Assembly: GCF_002217435.1 (NCBI RefSeq)
Contig: NZ_MUHF01000007.1
Coordinates: forward strand, 156,950-220,949
Length of the DNA: 64,000 nt
Source of the DNA: Flavobacterium reichenbachii
GTDB taxonomy: Bacteria > Bacteroidota > Bacteroidia > Flavobacteriales > Flavobacteriaceae
Direction: 5' to 3'
Below the pieces are notes generated by a model that saw only the letters and a program-made list of their open reading frames with translations, did not search any database and was not told the DNA's origin. Position 1 is the stretch's first letter. Every line of letters begins with the position of its first letter. Below are positions 1 through 7,673 of this stretch, piece by piece. The position numbers were made by a program, and so were the translations under genes.

Positions 1-325
1 AATGGCATTTGCTGAGGTTGGTATCGAAATTGAATTTAGAGGAGAGGGAGTAAATGAAAAAGGGTATGTTCTCTCGTGTAGTAATCCTGCTTATCAGATT
101 GAGTTAGGTAAACAGGTCATTGCTATTGACCCACAATATTTCCGTCCTACTGAAGTAGATTTGTTAATAGGCGATCCTACCAAATCGAAGACAAAGTTAG
201 GTTGGGTTCCAAAATATGATTTGGCTGGATTAGTAAGAGAAATGATGGCTTCTGACGTAGAATATTTTCAAAAAGAACAAATGTTGAAAGCTGCGGGATA
301 TCGTGTTAAAAATAAATTTGAATAA
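1..325 (+). CDS. gmd: GDP-mannose 4,6-dehydratase, C-terminal part (5' end outside window)
   Basis: These are the last ~107 codons of Gmd, the short-chain dehydrogenase that converts GDP-D-mannose to GDP-4-keto-6-deoxy-D-mannose in the cytoplasm. The visible part carries the family's C-terminal landmarks: FRPTEVDLLIGDPTKSK followed by LGWVPKYDLAGLVREMM. The Rossmann fold and the catalytic Tyr/Lys lie left of the window, so no start can be given; the ATG at base 2 is an internal Met. The reading frame is intact to its TAA. It sits 70 bp upstream of a GDP-4-keto-6-deoxymannose epimerase/reductase-type gene and a ColD-like dehydratase, both of which would use its product directly. Identification is firm; only the full length is unknown. 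Confidence 0.93.
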   Translation, partial: MAFAEVGIEIEFRGEGVNEKGYVLSCSNPAYQIELGKQVIAIDPQYFRPTEVDLLIGDPTKSKTKLGWVPKYDLAGLVREMMASDVEYFQKEQMLKAAGYRVKNKFE

Positions 326-395
326 ATTTGAATAAATTTTAAACTGATTTAAAATTTATTTTCGATAGTTTTTATTAAATAAATATGTTGGAAAA

Positions 396-1355
396 ATGAA
401 TAAAGCAGATAAAATATACCTAACTGGGCATAGAGGAATGTTAGGGAGTACTACCTTAAAGTTGTTAATTGAAAAAGGATATACCAACATTATTACTAAG
501 ACACATAAAGAATTAGATTTAACTAATCAACAAGCGGTCGAAGAATTTTTTAAATCTGAGAAGCCAAAATATGTCTTACATATAGCAGCAAAAGTTGGTG
601 GTATAAAAGCAAATATTGATAACCCAGCCATCTTCTTGTATGATAATTTAATTATGCAAGCCAATGTTGTTAATTCTTCTTATAATAATGGGGTTGAGAA
701 ATTTGTTTTCATTGCAAGTTCTTGTATCTATCCTAAAGATAGTCCTCAGCCTATGAAAGAAGAATATTTATTGGATGGTAAATTAGAACCAACAAATGAA
801 GGATATGCTATTGGAAAAATAGCAGGAATCAAATTGTTAGAAACATACAATAAACAATATGGCTTCAATGGAATAAGTTTAATCCCCAGTAATTTATATG
901 GACCGAATGATACGTTTGATCTAAGTCATGCCCATGTATTGTCATCTCTGGTTAAAAAGTTTGTAGATGCAAAAGAAAATTTAAATCCATCAATAACTTT
1001 ATGGGGTACAGGAATTGCAAGAAGAGAGTTTTTGCATGTTGAAGATTTTTCAAAAGCTGTAATACATTTTTTTGAAAACTATAATTCTCCAAATTTTATT
1101 AATGTAGGTCCAGGAGATGATATAAGTATATTTGAATTGGCACAACTAATTGCTAAAAAAGTTGGTTTTGAAGGTGAAATTTTATGGGATGAAACAAAAC
1201 CTAATGGGATGCTTAGAAAGTGTATGGATGTTTCAAATATGCTAAGTGAAAATTTTGTACCCAAAATAAGTTTAGAAGAAGGAATTGATCAAGTAATAAT
1301 AAGTTATAAAAAGAAAAAAAATGAAGATACCATTGATGCGAAAAGCATTTCTTAA
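396..1355 (+). CDS. GDP-L-fucose synthase / GDP-L-colitose synthase-like epimerase-reductase
   Basis: NADPH-dependent short-chain dehydrogenase of the WcaG/Fcl family (319 aa, normal length). Visible motifs are the nucleotide-binding GHRGMLG (residues 11-17), the catalytic Ser in IASSCIYP (~108-109) and the YxxxK pair in GYAIGK (Y137, K141). Family members convert GDP-4-keto-6-deoxymannose to GDP-L-fucose, or, as ColC, GDP-4-keto-3,6-dideoxymannose to GDP-L-colitose. ColC and Fcl share these motifs, so sequence inspection does not separate them. The next gene is a ColD-like 3-dehydratase and the previous one is gmd, so I favour colitose by context. The last 35 bases overlap the next gene out of frame. 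The C-terminal tail after the Lys-rich KKKKNED stretch looks like an extension beyond the folded enzyme. Confidence 0.88.
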   Translation: MNKADKIYLTGHRGMLGSTTLKLLIEKGYTNIITKTHKELDLTNQQAVEEFFKSEKPKYVLHIAAKVGGIKANIDNPAIFLYDNLIMQANVVNSSYNNGVEKFVFIASSCIYPKDSPQPMKEEYLLDGKLEPTNEGYAIGKIAGIKLLETYNKQYGFNGISLIPSNLYGPNDTFDLSHAHVLSSLVKKFVDAKENLNPSITLWGTGIARREFLHVEDFSKAVIHFFENYNSPNFINVGPGDDISIFELAQLIAKKVGFEGEILWDETKPNGMLRKCMDVSNMLSENFVPKISLEEGIDQVIISYKKKKNEDTIDAKSIS

Positions 1356-2496
1356 AGAGGAGGAAACTAAAAGAGCTCTGTCGGATTTTATATTGAATGC
1401 AGACAGATTAAGCATGGACATAGAATGCAAAAAGTTTGAAAAGAAATTTGCATTATATCAAAAATGTAAACATGCTATTTTGTTTAATAGTGGGGGAAGT
1501 GCAAATTTAGCGATGCTTCAAGCATTGAAAAATTTAGGCAAACTAAAAGATGGAGATAAAGTTGGTTTTTCTGCATTGACATGGTCGACAAATACTATGC
1601 CCATAATTCAATTAAATATGATTCCTGTTGCTTTGGATTGTCAGCCAGATACTCTGAATACAATGTCATCTCATTTATTAGAAAGATTAAAAAATACAGA
1701 TTTACAAGCTCTTTTTATTACTAATATATTAGGATTTACCGGTGACATAGCTATAATTAGAGAAATTTGTAATGAGAAAAATATTATTTTGATTGAAGAT
1801 AATTGTGAATCTTTAGGTACAGAGTTGCCAGAAGGTAGAGCGGGTAACTTTGGAATAGGAGCAAGTTTTTCTTTTTTTGTAGCACATCATATGTCTACGA
1901 TCGAAGGTGGTATGGTATGCACGGATGATGATGATTTTGCAGAAATGTTAACAATTGTTAGAGCAAATGGATGGGATAGAAATCTAACCGAAGAGCAACA
2001 AAAGAAATGGAGAGGCAAATTTGGTATTGAATCAGAATTTCAAGCGAAATACACCTTTTATGATTTAGGATATAACTTTAGACCTACAGAAATTACAGGA
2101 TTTCTAGGGCAATATCAAATGCAGTTTTTAGATGAAAATATAAAAAAAAGAGAACAAAATTATTTGAGAATTGAAAAAGTTATTAAAGAAAATGATGATT
2201 TTATCTATTTGAAGCATGACCATATTTCAACGTTATCAACGTTCGCATTTCCTTTAGTTTGCAAAACCCCAGAATTAAGAGCTAAATATCTTAAAAAATT
2301 TATTGAAGCAGGTGTAGAAATTAGACCAATGATAGCAGGTAACATGCAAGAGCAACCATTTTATAAAAAATATGTAAGCGATTTATATGAGATGCCAGGT
2401 GCAGATATGATGCATTCTAATGGTTTTTATTGTGGTAATTATCCTGAATTATTAGAAGAGGATTTAATTGTTTTTGAAAATTTGCTAAGAAGCTAA
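1321..2496 (+). CDS. ColD-like PLP-dependent sugar 3-dehydratase (DegT/DnrJ/EryC1 family)
   Basis: A 391-aa member of the DegT/DnrJ/EryC1/StrS fold. The decisive feature is FSFFVAHHMSTIEGGMV (~183-199): the Lys that normally binds PLP is replaced by His189. This swap is known in the 3-dehydratases ColD (GDP-4-keto-6-deoxymannose) and RfbH/E1 (CDP-sugar). RfbH/E1 also needs a [2Fe-2S] cluster; the segment after EGGMV has no Cys cluster (RANGWDRNLTEEQQ follows), so the protein resembles ColD, which deoxygenates C3 with PLP and glutamate alone. With gmd and a Fcl/ColC-like gene upstream, the likely product is GDP-4-keto-3,6-dideoxymannose for colitose. The start overlaps the previous gene by 35 bp; Met6 is the only nearby alternative and is also inside the overlap. 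A plain aminotransferase is unlikely without the Lys. Confidence 0.85.
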   Translation: MKIPLMRKAFLKEEETKRALSDFILNADRLSMDIECKKFEKKFALYQKCKHAILFNSGGSANLAMLQALKNLGKLKDGDKVGFSALTWSTNTMPIIQLNMIPVALDCQPDTLNTMSSHLLERLKNTDLQALFITNILGFTGDIAIIREICNEKNIILIEDNCESLGTELPEGRAGNFGIGASFSFFVAHHMSTIEGGMVCTDDDDFAEMLTIVRANGWDRNLTEEQQKKWRGKFGIESEFQAKYTFYDLGYNFRPTEITGFLGQYQMQFLDENIKKREQNYLRIEKVIKENDDFIYLKHDHISTLSTFAFPLVCKTPELRAKYLKKFIEAGVEIRPMIAGNMQEQPFYKKYVSDLYEMPGADMMHSNGFYCGNYPELLEEDLIVFENLLRS

Positions 2497-2528
2497 AATT
2501 AATTCATTAAAGATCTAATATTTATAAG

Positions 2529-2632
2529 TACTCCGATAATCTTTAATTATTGGTAAAAAATTGTTTGCTGGTGGATATAATATGTCCATCTTCCAGATTT
2601 TCTCAGCATTAATACAAAAGAATATCGGAGTA
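2529..2632. repeat. Inverted repeat pair in the 195-bp gap before the WecA-like gene
   Basis: The 10-mer TACTCCGATA (2529-2538) recurs as its reverse complement TATCGGAGTA (2623-2632), with about 84 bases between. The gap 2497-2691 otherwise holds no convincing open frame. The pair could be an mRNA fold, a small element end, or chance. Confidence 0.4.
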
Positions 2633-2691
2633 ATTTATAATCTTGGACTTAATGGTTGCGAATATAATTCTTAGCCATTAATATTTTATAT

Positions 2692-3657
2692 ATGATAAAC
2701 ATTGCCCTATTTTTTATATTTATTGTTGTTGAATTAATTTATTTTAAAGTAGCAGATCATTTTAATATAATAGACAAACCTAATCAAAGAAGCTCCCATA
2801 CAGAGGTAACATTACGTGGTGGCGGAATAATTTTCTGGTTTTCAGCTTTGCTTTATTTTGTACAACATATTCAAAATAATTATTTCTTCTTTATAGGAAT
2901 AACTTTAGTAAGCTTAGTTAGTTTTTGGGATGATATTCAGAGCCTGTCAAATAAAATCCGAATTTCAATTCATTTTCTTTCGATTACTTTAATTTTTTAT
3001 GATATGAACTTATTTAATGCAATTCCGATTTGGGGTATTGTTATTGTTTATATTATTGCCATAGGATTAATAAATGCCTATAATTTTATGGATGGAATTA
3101 ATGGTATTACAGGACTTTATACGTTGGTCGTAATGGGGTCGCTGTTATATGTAAATACAAAAATCCAGCTTTTTACTGATGGAACTTTTATAAAATATGC
3201 AATGCTTGCAAGCTTAGTCTTTTTATTTTTTAATTATAGAAAAAAGGCAAAATGTTTTGCGGGTGATGTAGGGAGTATTGCAATTGCATTTTGGATAATC
3301 TATTTAGTTTTAAAATTAATTCTTGTAACAGAATCAGTAATATGGTTATTGTTTTTAGCTGTATATGGAGTTGATGCAGTTTGTACAATCTTACATAGAC
3401 TTTACCTGAAACAGAATATTTTTGAAGCTCATCGATTGCATTTGTATCAAATTCTAAGCAACGAATATAAAATTCAACATAGAGTGGTATCATTGCTTTA
3501 TGCAGTTGTTCAGGCTTTAGTGTCAATTATTGTTGTATATCAATATCAAAAAGTACAGGATTCAGTTTTGTTTTTGATAATAGTTTTACCATTATTACTT
3601 ATTTATTCAACAAAATTTTATCTATTCAACAAAAGTAATTTAAGCCTAAATACATGA
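2692..3657 (+). CDS. WecA/MraY-family undecaprenyl-phosphate sugar-1-phosphate transferase
   Basis: Polytopic membrane enzyme (321 aa) that starts a glycan by moving an N-acetylaminosugar-1-phosphate from its UDP carrier to undecaprenyl phosphate on the inner face of the cytoplasmic membrane. Family motifs appear in order: RSSH (33-36), FWDD (78-81, Mg2+ site), NAYNFMDGINGI (128-139), FAGDVGS (189-195) and the cytoplasmic HRLHLYQ loop (247-253). Hydrophobic segments fill the intervening sequence. It is shorter than WecA and closer in layout to the WbpL-like members of polysaccharide loci. The sugar cannot be read from the sequence; the PglE/PglF-like genes nearby suggest a 6-deoxy-aminosugar. 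It overlaps the following cupin gene by 4 bp, indicating translational coupling. A second, unrelated initiating transferase lies at the far end of the locus. Confidence 0.9.
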   Translation: MINIALFFIFIVVELIYFKVADHFNIIDKPNQRSSHTEVTLRGGGIIFWFSALLYFVQHIQNNYFFFIGITLVSLVSFWDDIQSLSNKIRISIHFLSITLIFYDMNLFNAIPIWGIVIVYIIAIGLINAYNFMDGINGITGLYTLVVMGSLLYVNTKIQLFTDGTFIKYAMLASLVFLFFNYRKKAKCFAGDVGSIAIAFWIIYLVLKLILVTESVIWLLFLAVYGVDAVCTILHRLYLKQNIFEAHRLHLYQILSNEYKIQHRVVSLLYAVVQALVSIIVVYQYQKVQDSVLFLIIVLPLLLIYSTKFYLFNKSNLSLNT

Positions 3658-4079
3658 TGCCTAAAGTTATTCAAGGAGGGAATTTTTCAGATCATCGTGG
3701 TACAATTTCATATGTAAATGATTTTAGTTTTCAGGATATTGAACGGTTTTACATCATTAGCAATTCTGACGAAAATCCAATTCGTGCCTGGCAAGGACAT
3801 AAATTAGATGCAAAAAACTTTTATTGCTTAAGCGGGACTTTTAAAATACATTTTGTAAAAGTTGATGATTGGGAAAATCCTTCCAGAAACTTAAAAATTG
3901 AAACTATAATTGCTTCAGAATCTGATAGTAAAATAATTCATATTCCCGCTGGTTATGCGAATGCTATTGAATCTTTAGAGAATAATTCAAAATTGATATC
4001 TTTTTCAACTTTACCCTTGAAAAATGTTAAGGATGACGATGTTCGTTATCCTGCTGATTATTGGCTAATAAATGAATAA
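3654..4079 (+). CDS. Cupin-fold sugar epimerase/isomerase (WxcM/FdtA-like)
   Basis: Small cupin protein (141 aa) resembling the WxcM-like/dTDP-sugar epimerase group. Visible elements are DHRGTISYVND near the N-terminus, the strand pair RAWQGHKLDAKNFYCLSG with a conserved-looking His, and the closing IIHIPAGYANAIESL strand. Relatives isomerise or epimerise nucleotide-linked keto-deoxysugars, but in many surface loci the exact step is unproven. Compared with FdtA, which has a His-x-His pair, only one His is seen at the equivalent point (WQGHK), so a true FdtA 3,4-ketoisomerase role is uncertain. The start codon overlaps the stop of the preceding transferase (ATGATG; the second ATG is possible) and the end overlaps the aminotransferase by 8 bp, so the three genes are probably translated together. 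Confidence 0.72.
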   Translation: MMPKVIQGGNFSDHRGTISYVNDFSFQDIERFYIISNSDENPIRAWQGHKLDAKNFYCLSGTFKIHFVKVDDWENPSRNLKIETIIASESDSKIIHIPAGYANAIESLENNSKLISFSTLPLKNVKDDDVRYPADYWLINE

Positions 4080-5208
4080 TTCTAGAATTTATTTGTCTTT
4101 AGGATTACAAAGTGGTTTTGAAAAAGAATATATTTCAAAATCCTTTGAAGATAATTGGATAACTTCTGGCGGGCCAAATGTAGATAATTTTGAAATAGAA
4201 CTTAAAAACTATTTAGGCGAAAACTCATTTGTAACTGCGTTAAATTCTGGAACATCAGCAATTCATTTAGCACTCATTTTATTGGGTGTAGAAAAAGATG
4301 ATGAGGTTATTTGTCAGACAATGACATTTTCTGCATCTGCCAATCCGATTTTGTATCAACGAGCAATTCCTATTTTTGTAGATAGTGAAATAGAAACTTG
4401 GAACATTTGCCCTGAAAATTTGGAAATTGCAATAAAAGACAGAATAAAAAAAGGCAAAAAGCCAAAAGCGATTATAGCAGTTCATTTATATGGGAATCCT
4501 TATAAAGTTGATGAAATTCATGCTATAGCAGATCGATATCAAATTCCAATTATAGAAGATAGTGCTGAAGCTTTGGGCAGTACTTATAAACAAAAAAAAT
4601 GTGGAACTTTTGGCAGTTTAGGAGTTTTATCATTTAACGGTAATAAAATTATTACAACCTCGAGTGGTGGAGCATTGATTTCTAATTCTAAAAAGGTCAA
4701 AGAAAAAGCAATTTTTTATGCTACTCAGGCAAAAGATAACGAAGTACATTATCAACATAGTGAAATAGGATATAATTATAGAATGAGTAATATTTGTGCA
4801 GGAATTGGTCTTGGACAAATGAAAATTCTAAATCAAAACGTTATAAAAAGAAGAGAAAATCATAGTTTTTATAAAGAGATCTTTAAAAACATAAAAGCTG
4901 TAGAACTTTTTGAAGTTTTGAATGAAGATTATTTTTCAAGTTATTGGCTGAGCACTATTTTGATAAATAGTGAGAATCCAAATAAAAGTAGAGAAGGTTT
5001 GAGGTTGGCTCTGGAAGCAAAAAACATTGAAAGTCGCCCGCTTTGGAAGCCTATGCACTTACAGCCTATTTTTAAAAAATACCCTTATTATGGGAAAAAT
5101 ACAGCTGAGATTTTATTCCAAAAAGGACTATGTTTGCCATCTGGCTCAAATTTAACAACGGACAATAAGGATAGAATAAAAGAAGTGATTACCACCTTTT
5201 TTAAATAA
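4072..5208 (+). CDS. DegT/DnrJ/EryC1 aminotransferase (PglE/WecE-like sugar 4-aminotransferase)
   Basis: PLP-dependent aminotransferase of 378 aa. The PLP-binding Lys is present in LSFNGNKIITTSSGGAL (K192), the pyridine-nitrogen Asp is in IIEDSAEALGS (D163), and LNSGTSAIHLAL (~58-69) is the phosphate-binding turn. The SFNGNK-ITTSSGG wording is that of PglE-type enzymes, which aminate UDP-4-keto-6-deoxy-HexNAc at C4, although FdtB/QdtB-type 3-aminotransferases share the fold. A PglF-like 4,6-dehydratase 2.5 kb downstream could supply that keto-sugar, so UDP-4-amino-4,6-dideoxy-HexNAc is the likely product. Unlike the ColD-like paralogue upstream, it keeps the Lys. The start overlaps the cupin gene by 8 bp. 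Confidence 0.85.
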   Translation: MNNSRIYLSLGLQSGFEKEYISKSFEDNWITSGGPNVDNFEIELKNYLGENSFVTALNSGTSAIHLALILLGVEKDDEVICQTMTFSASANPILYQRAIPIFVDSEIETWNICPENLEIAIKDRIKKGKKPKAIIAVHLYGNPYKVDEIHAIADRYQIPIIEDSAEALGSTYKQKKCGTFGSLGVLSFNGNKIITTSSGGALISNSKKVKEKAIFYATQAKDNEVHYQHSEIGYNYRMSNICAGIGLGQMKILNQNVIKRRENHSFYKEIFKNIKAVELFEVLNEDYFSSYWLSTILINSENPNKSREGLRLALEAKNIESRPLWKPMHLQPIFKKYPYYGKNTAEILFQKGLCLPSGSNLTTDNKDRIKEVITTFFK

Positions 5209-5231
5209 TAAAATACGATTAAAATTATAAT

Positions 5232-5780
5232 ATGAGAATTGAAAAAACATTTATACAAGATTTAGTTGTTGTAGAACCAACAGTTTTTGGTGATGAAAGA
5301 GGGTACTTTTTTGAATCATATAGCAAAATAAAATTTGAAGATTTAGGAATTAACATTGATTTTGTCCAAGATAATCAATCCTTTTCAAAAAAAGGGACAT
5401 TAAGAGGATTACATTATCAAAACTCTCCATTTGCACAAACTAAATTAGTACGTGTTTTAGAAGGAGAAATTATTGATGTTGCAGTAGATTTAAGAAAAGA
5501 TTCTCCAACTTACGGAAAATCATTTAGTATTTTACTGTCAGCAGAAAATAAAAAACAATTATTGGTGCCACAAGGATTTGCTCATGGTTTTTCGGTTATT
5601 AGTGAAACAGCGTCTGTGATGTACAAATGTGATCAGTTTTATAACAAGGCTTCAGAGGGCGGAATTAAATTTGATGATCCATCTTTAAATATTGACTGGG
5701 GAATGAACCTAGACGATGCGATTGTTTCTGATAAAGATCAGATACTTCCATATATTGAAGAATGTAATAGTTTGTTTTAA
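5232..5780 (+). CDS. rfbC: dTDP-4-dehydrorhamnose 3,5-epimerase
   Basis: RmlC, 182 aa, the expected length. It epimerises C3 and C5 of dTDP-4-keto-6-deoxyglucose on the way to dTDP-L-rhamnose. Catalytic landmarks are His61 in TLRGLHYQ, LVPQGFAHGF (111-120) and the Tyr-Lys segment MYKCDQFYN (Y131, Y137). The N-terminal PTVFGDERGYFFESY is also characteristic. The stop and the start of rfbD share one base (TAATG), so translation is coupled. Gene order rfbC-rfbD-rfbA is complete, but rfbB (dTDP-glucose 4,6-dehydratase) is not in the window. Confidence 0.95.
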   Translation: MRIEKTFIQDLVVVEPTVFGDERGYFFESYSKIKFEDLGINIDFVQDNQSFSKKGTLRGLHYQNSPFAQTKLVRVLEGEIIDVAVDLRKDSPTYGKSFSILLSAENKKQLLVPQGFAHGFSVISETASVMYKCDQFYNKASEGGIKFDDPSLNIDWGMNLDDAIVSDKDQILPYIEECNSLF

Positions 5781-6625
5781 TGAAAAAAATACTTGTAACT
5801 GGTGCAAATGGACAGCTGGGTTCTGAATTAAATGTTATATCTATTAAATATCCGCAATACGAATGGGTTTTTGCTGACAGAACTAAAATTACTTTAGATA
5901 ATTTAGAACTCCTTAAGCTTCAATTAAACGAAATTAAACCTGATATTATTTTAAATGGTGGTGCTTATACTGCGGTTGATAAAGCCGAAACGGAAAAAGA
6001 TTTAGCTTTTACTATAAATCATTTGTCAGTAGAAGTAATTGCAAAATACGCATCAGAAAATAATGTGAAATTAATCCATGTTTCAACGGATTATGTTTTT
6101 GACGGTTCTTCTTCTGTAGCTTTAAATGAAGGAGCAGAAACCAATCCAATAAATGTTTATGGAGAAAGTAAAAGAGCAGGCGAAATTGCTTGTTTAAAAG
6201 AAAATCCAGATGCAATTATTATAAGAACCTCTTGGGTGTATAGCAAATTTGGAAATAATTTTGTCAAAACGATGCAGCGCTTGATGCAGGAAAGAGACTC
6301 CATTAATGTTGTAAACGATCAAATTGGTTCTCCAACTTATGCAGCTGATTTAGCACAGGCGATTGTTTATATAGTTGAATCGTCTAACTGGATCCCAGGA
6401 ATTTATAATTATTCTAATGAAGGTGAAATAAGTTGGTATGAGTTTGCGTTGACAATAAAAGATTTTGGAAACTATGATTGTAAAGTTGGCGGGATTCCAT
6501 CATCGTCATATCCTACACCAGCTAAGCGTCCGGAATTTTCGCTGTTAGATAAGAAAAAAATTAAGGAAACTTATAATTTAGAGGTTCCGGATTATAAAGA
6601 AAGTTTAAAAAAAATGTTTATTTAA
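5780..6625 (+). CDS. rfbD: dTDP-4-dehydrorhamnose reductase
   Basis: RmlD, 281 aa, an NADPH-dependent SDR that reduces dTDP-4-keto-L-rhamnose to dTDP-L-rhamnose. The N-terminal ILVTGANGQLGSEL is the nucleotide-binding loop, HVSTDYVFDG carries the catalytic Thr/Ser region, and NVYGESKRAGE gives the YxxxK pair. SPTYAADLAQAI near residue 190 and PAKRPEFSLLDKKK near the C-terminus are family signatures for substrate binding. It is fused by a 1-bp overlap to rfbC and followed after 82 bp by rfbA. Confidence 0.95.
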   Translation: MKKILVTGANGQLGSELNVISIKYPQYEWVFADRTKITLDNLELLKLQLNEIKPDIILNGGAYTAVDKAETEKDLAFTINHLSVEVIAKYASENNVKLIHVSTDYVFDGSSSVALNEGAETNPINVYGESKRAGEIACLKENPDAIIIRTSWVYSKFGNNFVKTMQRLMQERDSINVVNDQIGSPTYAADLAQAIVYIVESSNWIPGIYNYSNEGEISWYEFALTIKDFGNYDCKVGGIPSSSYPTPAKRPEFSLLDKKKIKETYNLEVPDYKESLKKMFI

Positions 6626-6707
6626 ATAATTTTGAGATCTGATTTTATAATTCTAAATAGTCAAAAAGAATCTAAAGTCTAGAATCCAAAATATAAATTA
6701 AAAATAT

Positions 6708-7592
6708 ATGAAAGGAATTATTTTAGCCGGAGGTTCTGGTACTCGTTTACATCCATTGACACTTGCAATGAGTAAACAAATGATGCCCGTTTATGATAAG
6801 CCGATGATTTATTATCCATTATCAACCTTAATGATGGCAGGAATAAATGAAATATTAATAATCTCTACACCACATGATTTACCAAATTTTAAAAAATTAT
6901 TAGGAGACGGTAGTTCTTTGGGGTGTAAATTTAGTTACGAAGAGCAGGCAATTCCAAATGGTTTAGCACAAGCTTTTGTTATTGGAGAAAAATTTATTGG
7001 TAATGACGATGTTGCATTGATTTTAGGAGATAATATTTTCTTTGGATCTAATATGCAAGAGCTTTTAAAGTCGAATACAAAACCTGATGGAGGTGTAGTT
7101 TTTGCTTATCATGTTTCGGATCCAGAAAGGTATGGTGTAGTTGAGTTTGATGAGAATCTAAAAGCCATTTCTATTGAAGAAAAACCTGCAGATCCAAAAT
7201 CAAATTTTGCTGTTCCAGGACTGTACTTTTATGATAATTCTGTTGTTGAAATTGCCAAAAACATTAAAGCAAGTGCTCGGGGAGAATATGAGATTACAGA
7301 TGTAAACAAAATGTATCTGGAAAAAGGAACTTTAAAAGTAGGTATTCTAAGTAGAGGAACAGCTTGGCTTGATACTGGGACTTTTAATAGTTTAATGCAA
7401 GCTGGCCAGTTTGTTCAGGTTTTAGAAGAAAGACAAGGGTTAAAAGTAGGCTGTATAGAAGAAATTGCCTGGAGACAAGGATTTATAAATGATAATCAGC
7501 TTGAAGAATTAGCATTGCCTTTAGTAAAGTCTGGTTATGGATCTTATCTTTTAGAATTTTTAAAACAAAAGAGAAAAGGTGTTAAAGTTTAA
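6708..7592 (+). CDS. rfbA: Glucose-1-phosphate thymidylyltransferase
   Basis: RmlA, 294 aa, joins dTTP and glucose-1-phosphate to give dTDP-glucose, the entry step of dTDP-rhamnose synthesis. The N-terminal [17 protein letters not shown] is the nucleotide-binding signature; [26 protein letters not shown] (metal-binding Asp) and [10 protein letters not shown] at the C-terminus match the family. Enzymes of this family are usually feedback-inhibited by dTDP-rhamnose. An 81-bp gap with a TATTTTTG box follows, so the next gene may have its own promoter. Confidence 0.96.
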   Translation: MKGIILAGGSGTRLHPLTLAMSKQMMPVYDKPMIYYPLSTLMMAGINEILIISTPHDLPNFKKLLGDGSSLGCKFSYEEQAIPNGLAQAFVIGEKFIGNDDVALILGDNIFFGSNMQELLKSNTKPDGGVVFAYHVSDPERYGVVEFDENLKAISIEEKPADPKSNFAVPGLYFYDNSVVEIAKNIKASARGEYEITDVNKMYLEKGTLKVGILSRGTAWLDTGTFNSLMQAGQFVQVLEERQGLKVGCIEEIAWRQGFINDNQLEELALPLVKSGYGSYLLEFLKQKRKGVKV

Positions 7593-7629
7593 TTTGCATT
7601 TTAAATAATTTATTGCAAATTTTAATTTG

Positions 7630-7637
7630 TATTTTTG
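7630..7637 (+). promoter_or_regulatory. Candidate -7 box (TATTTTTG) before the PglF-like gene
   Basis: Matches the Bacteroidota -7 consensus TAnnTTTG and would start transcription about 30 bases before the TTG start of the next gene. No TTTG -33 box at the expected 19-21 base distance is visible, so support is moderate. Confidence 0.38.
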
Positions 7638-7673
7638 TAATACCTATACTATAAAGTTCTAAACCAAATCCAA

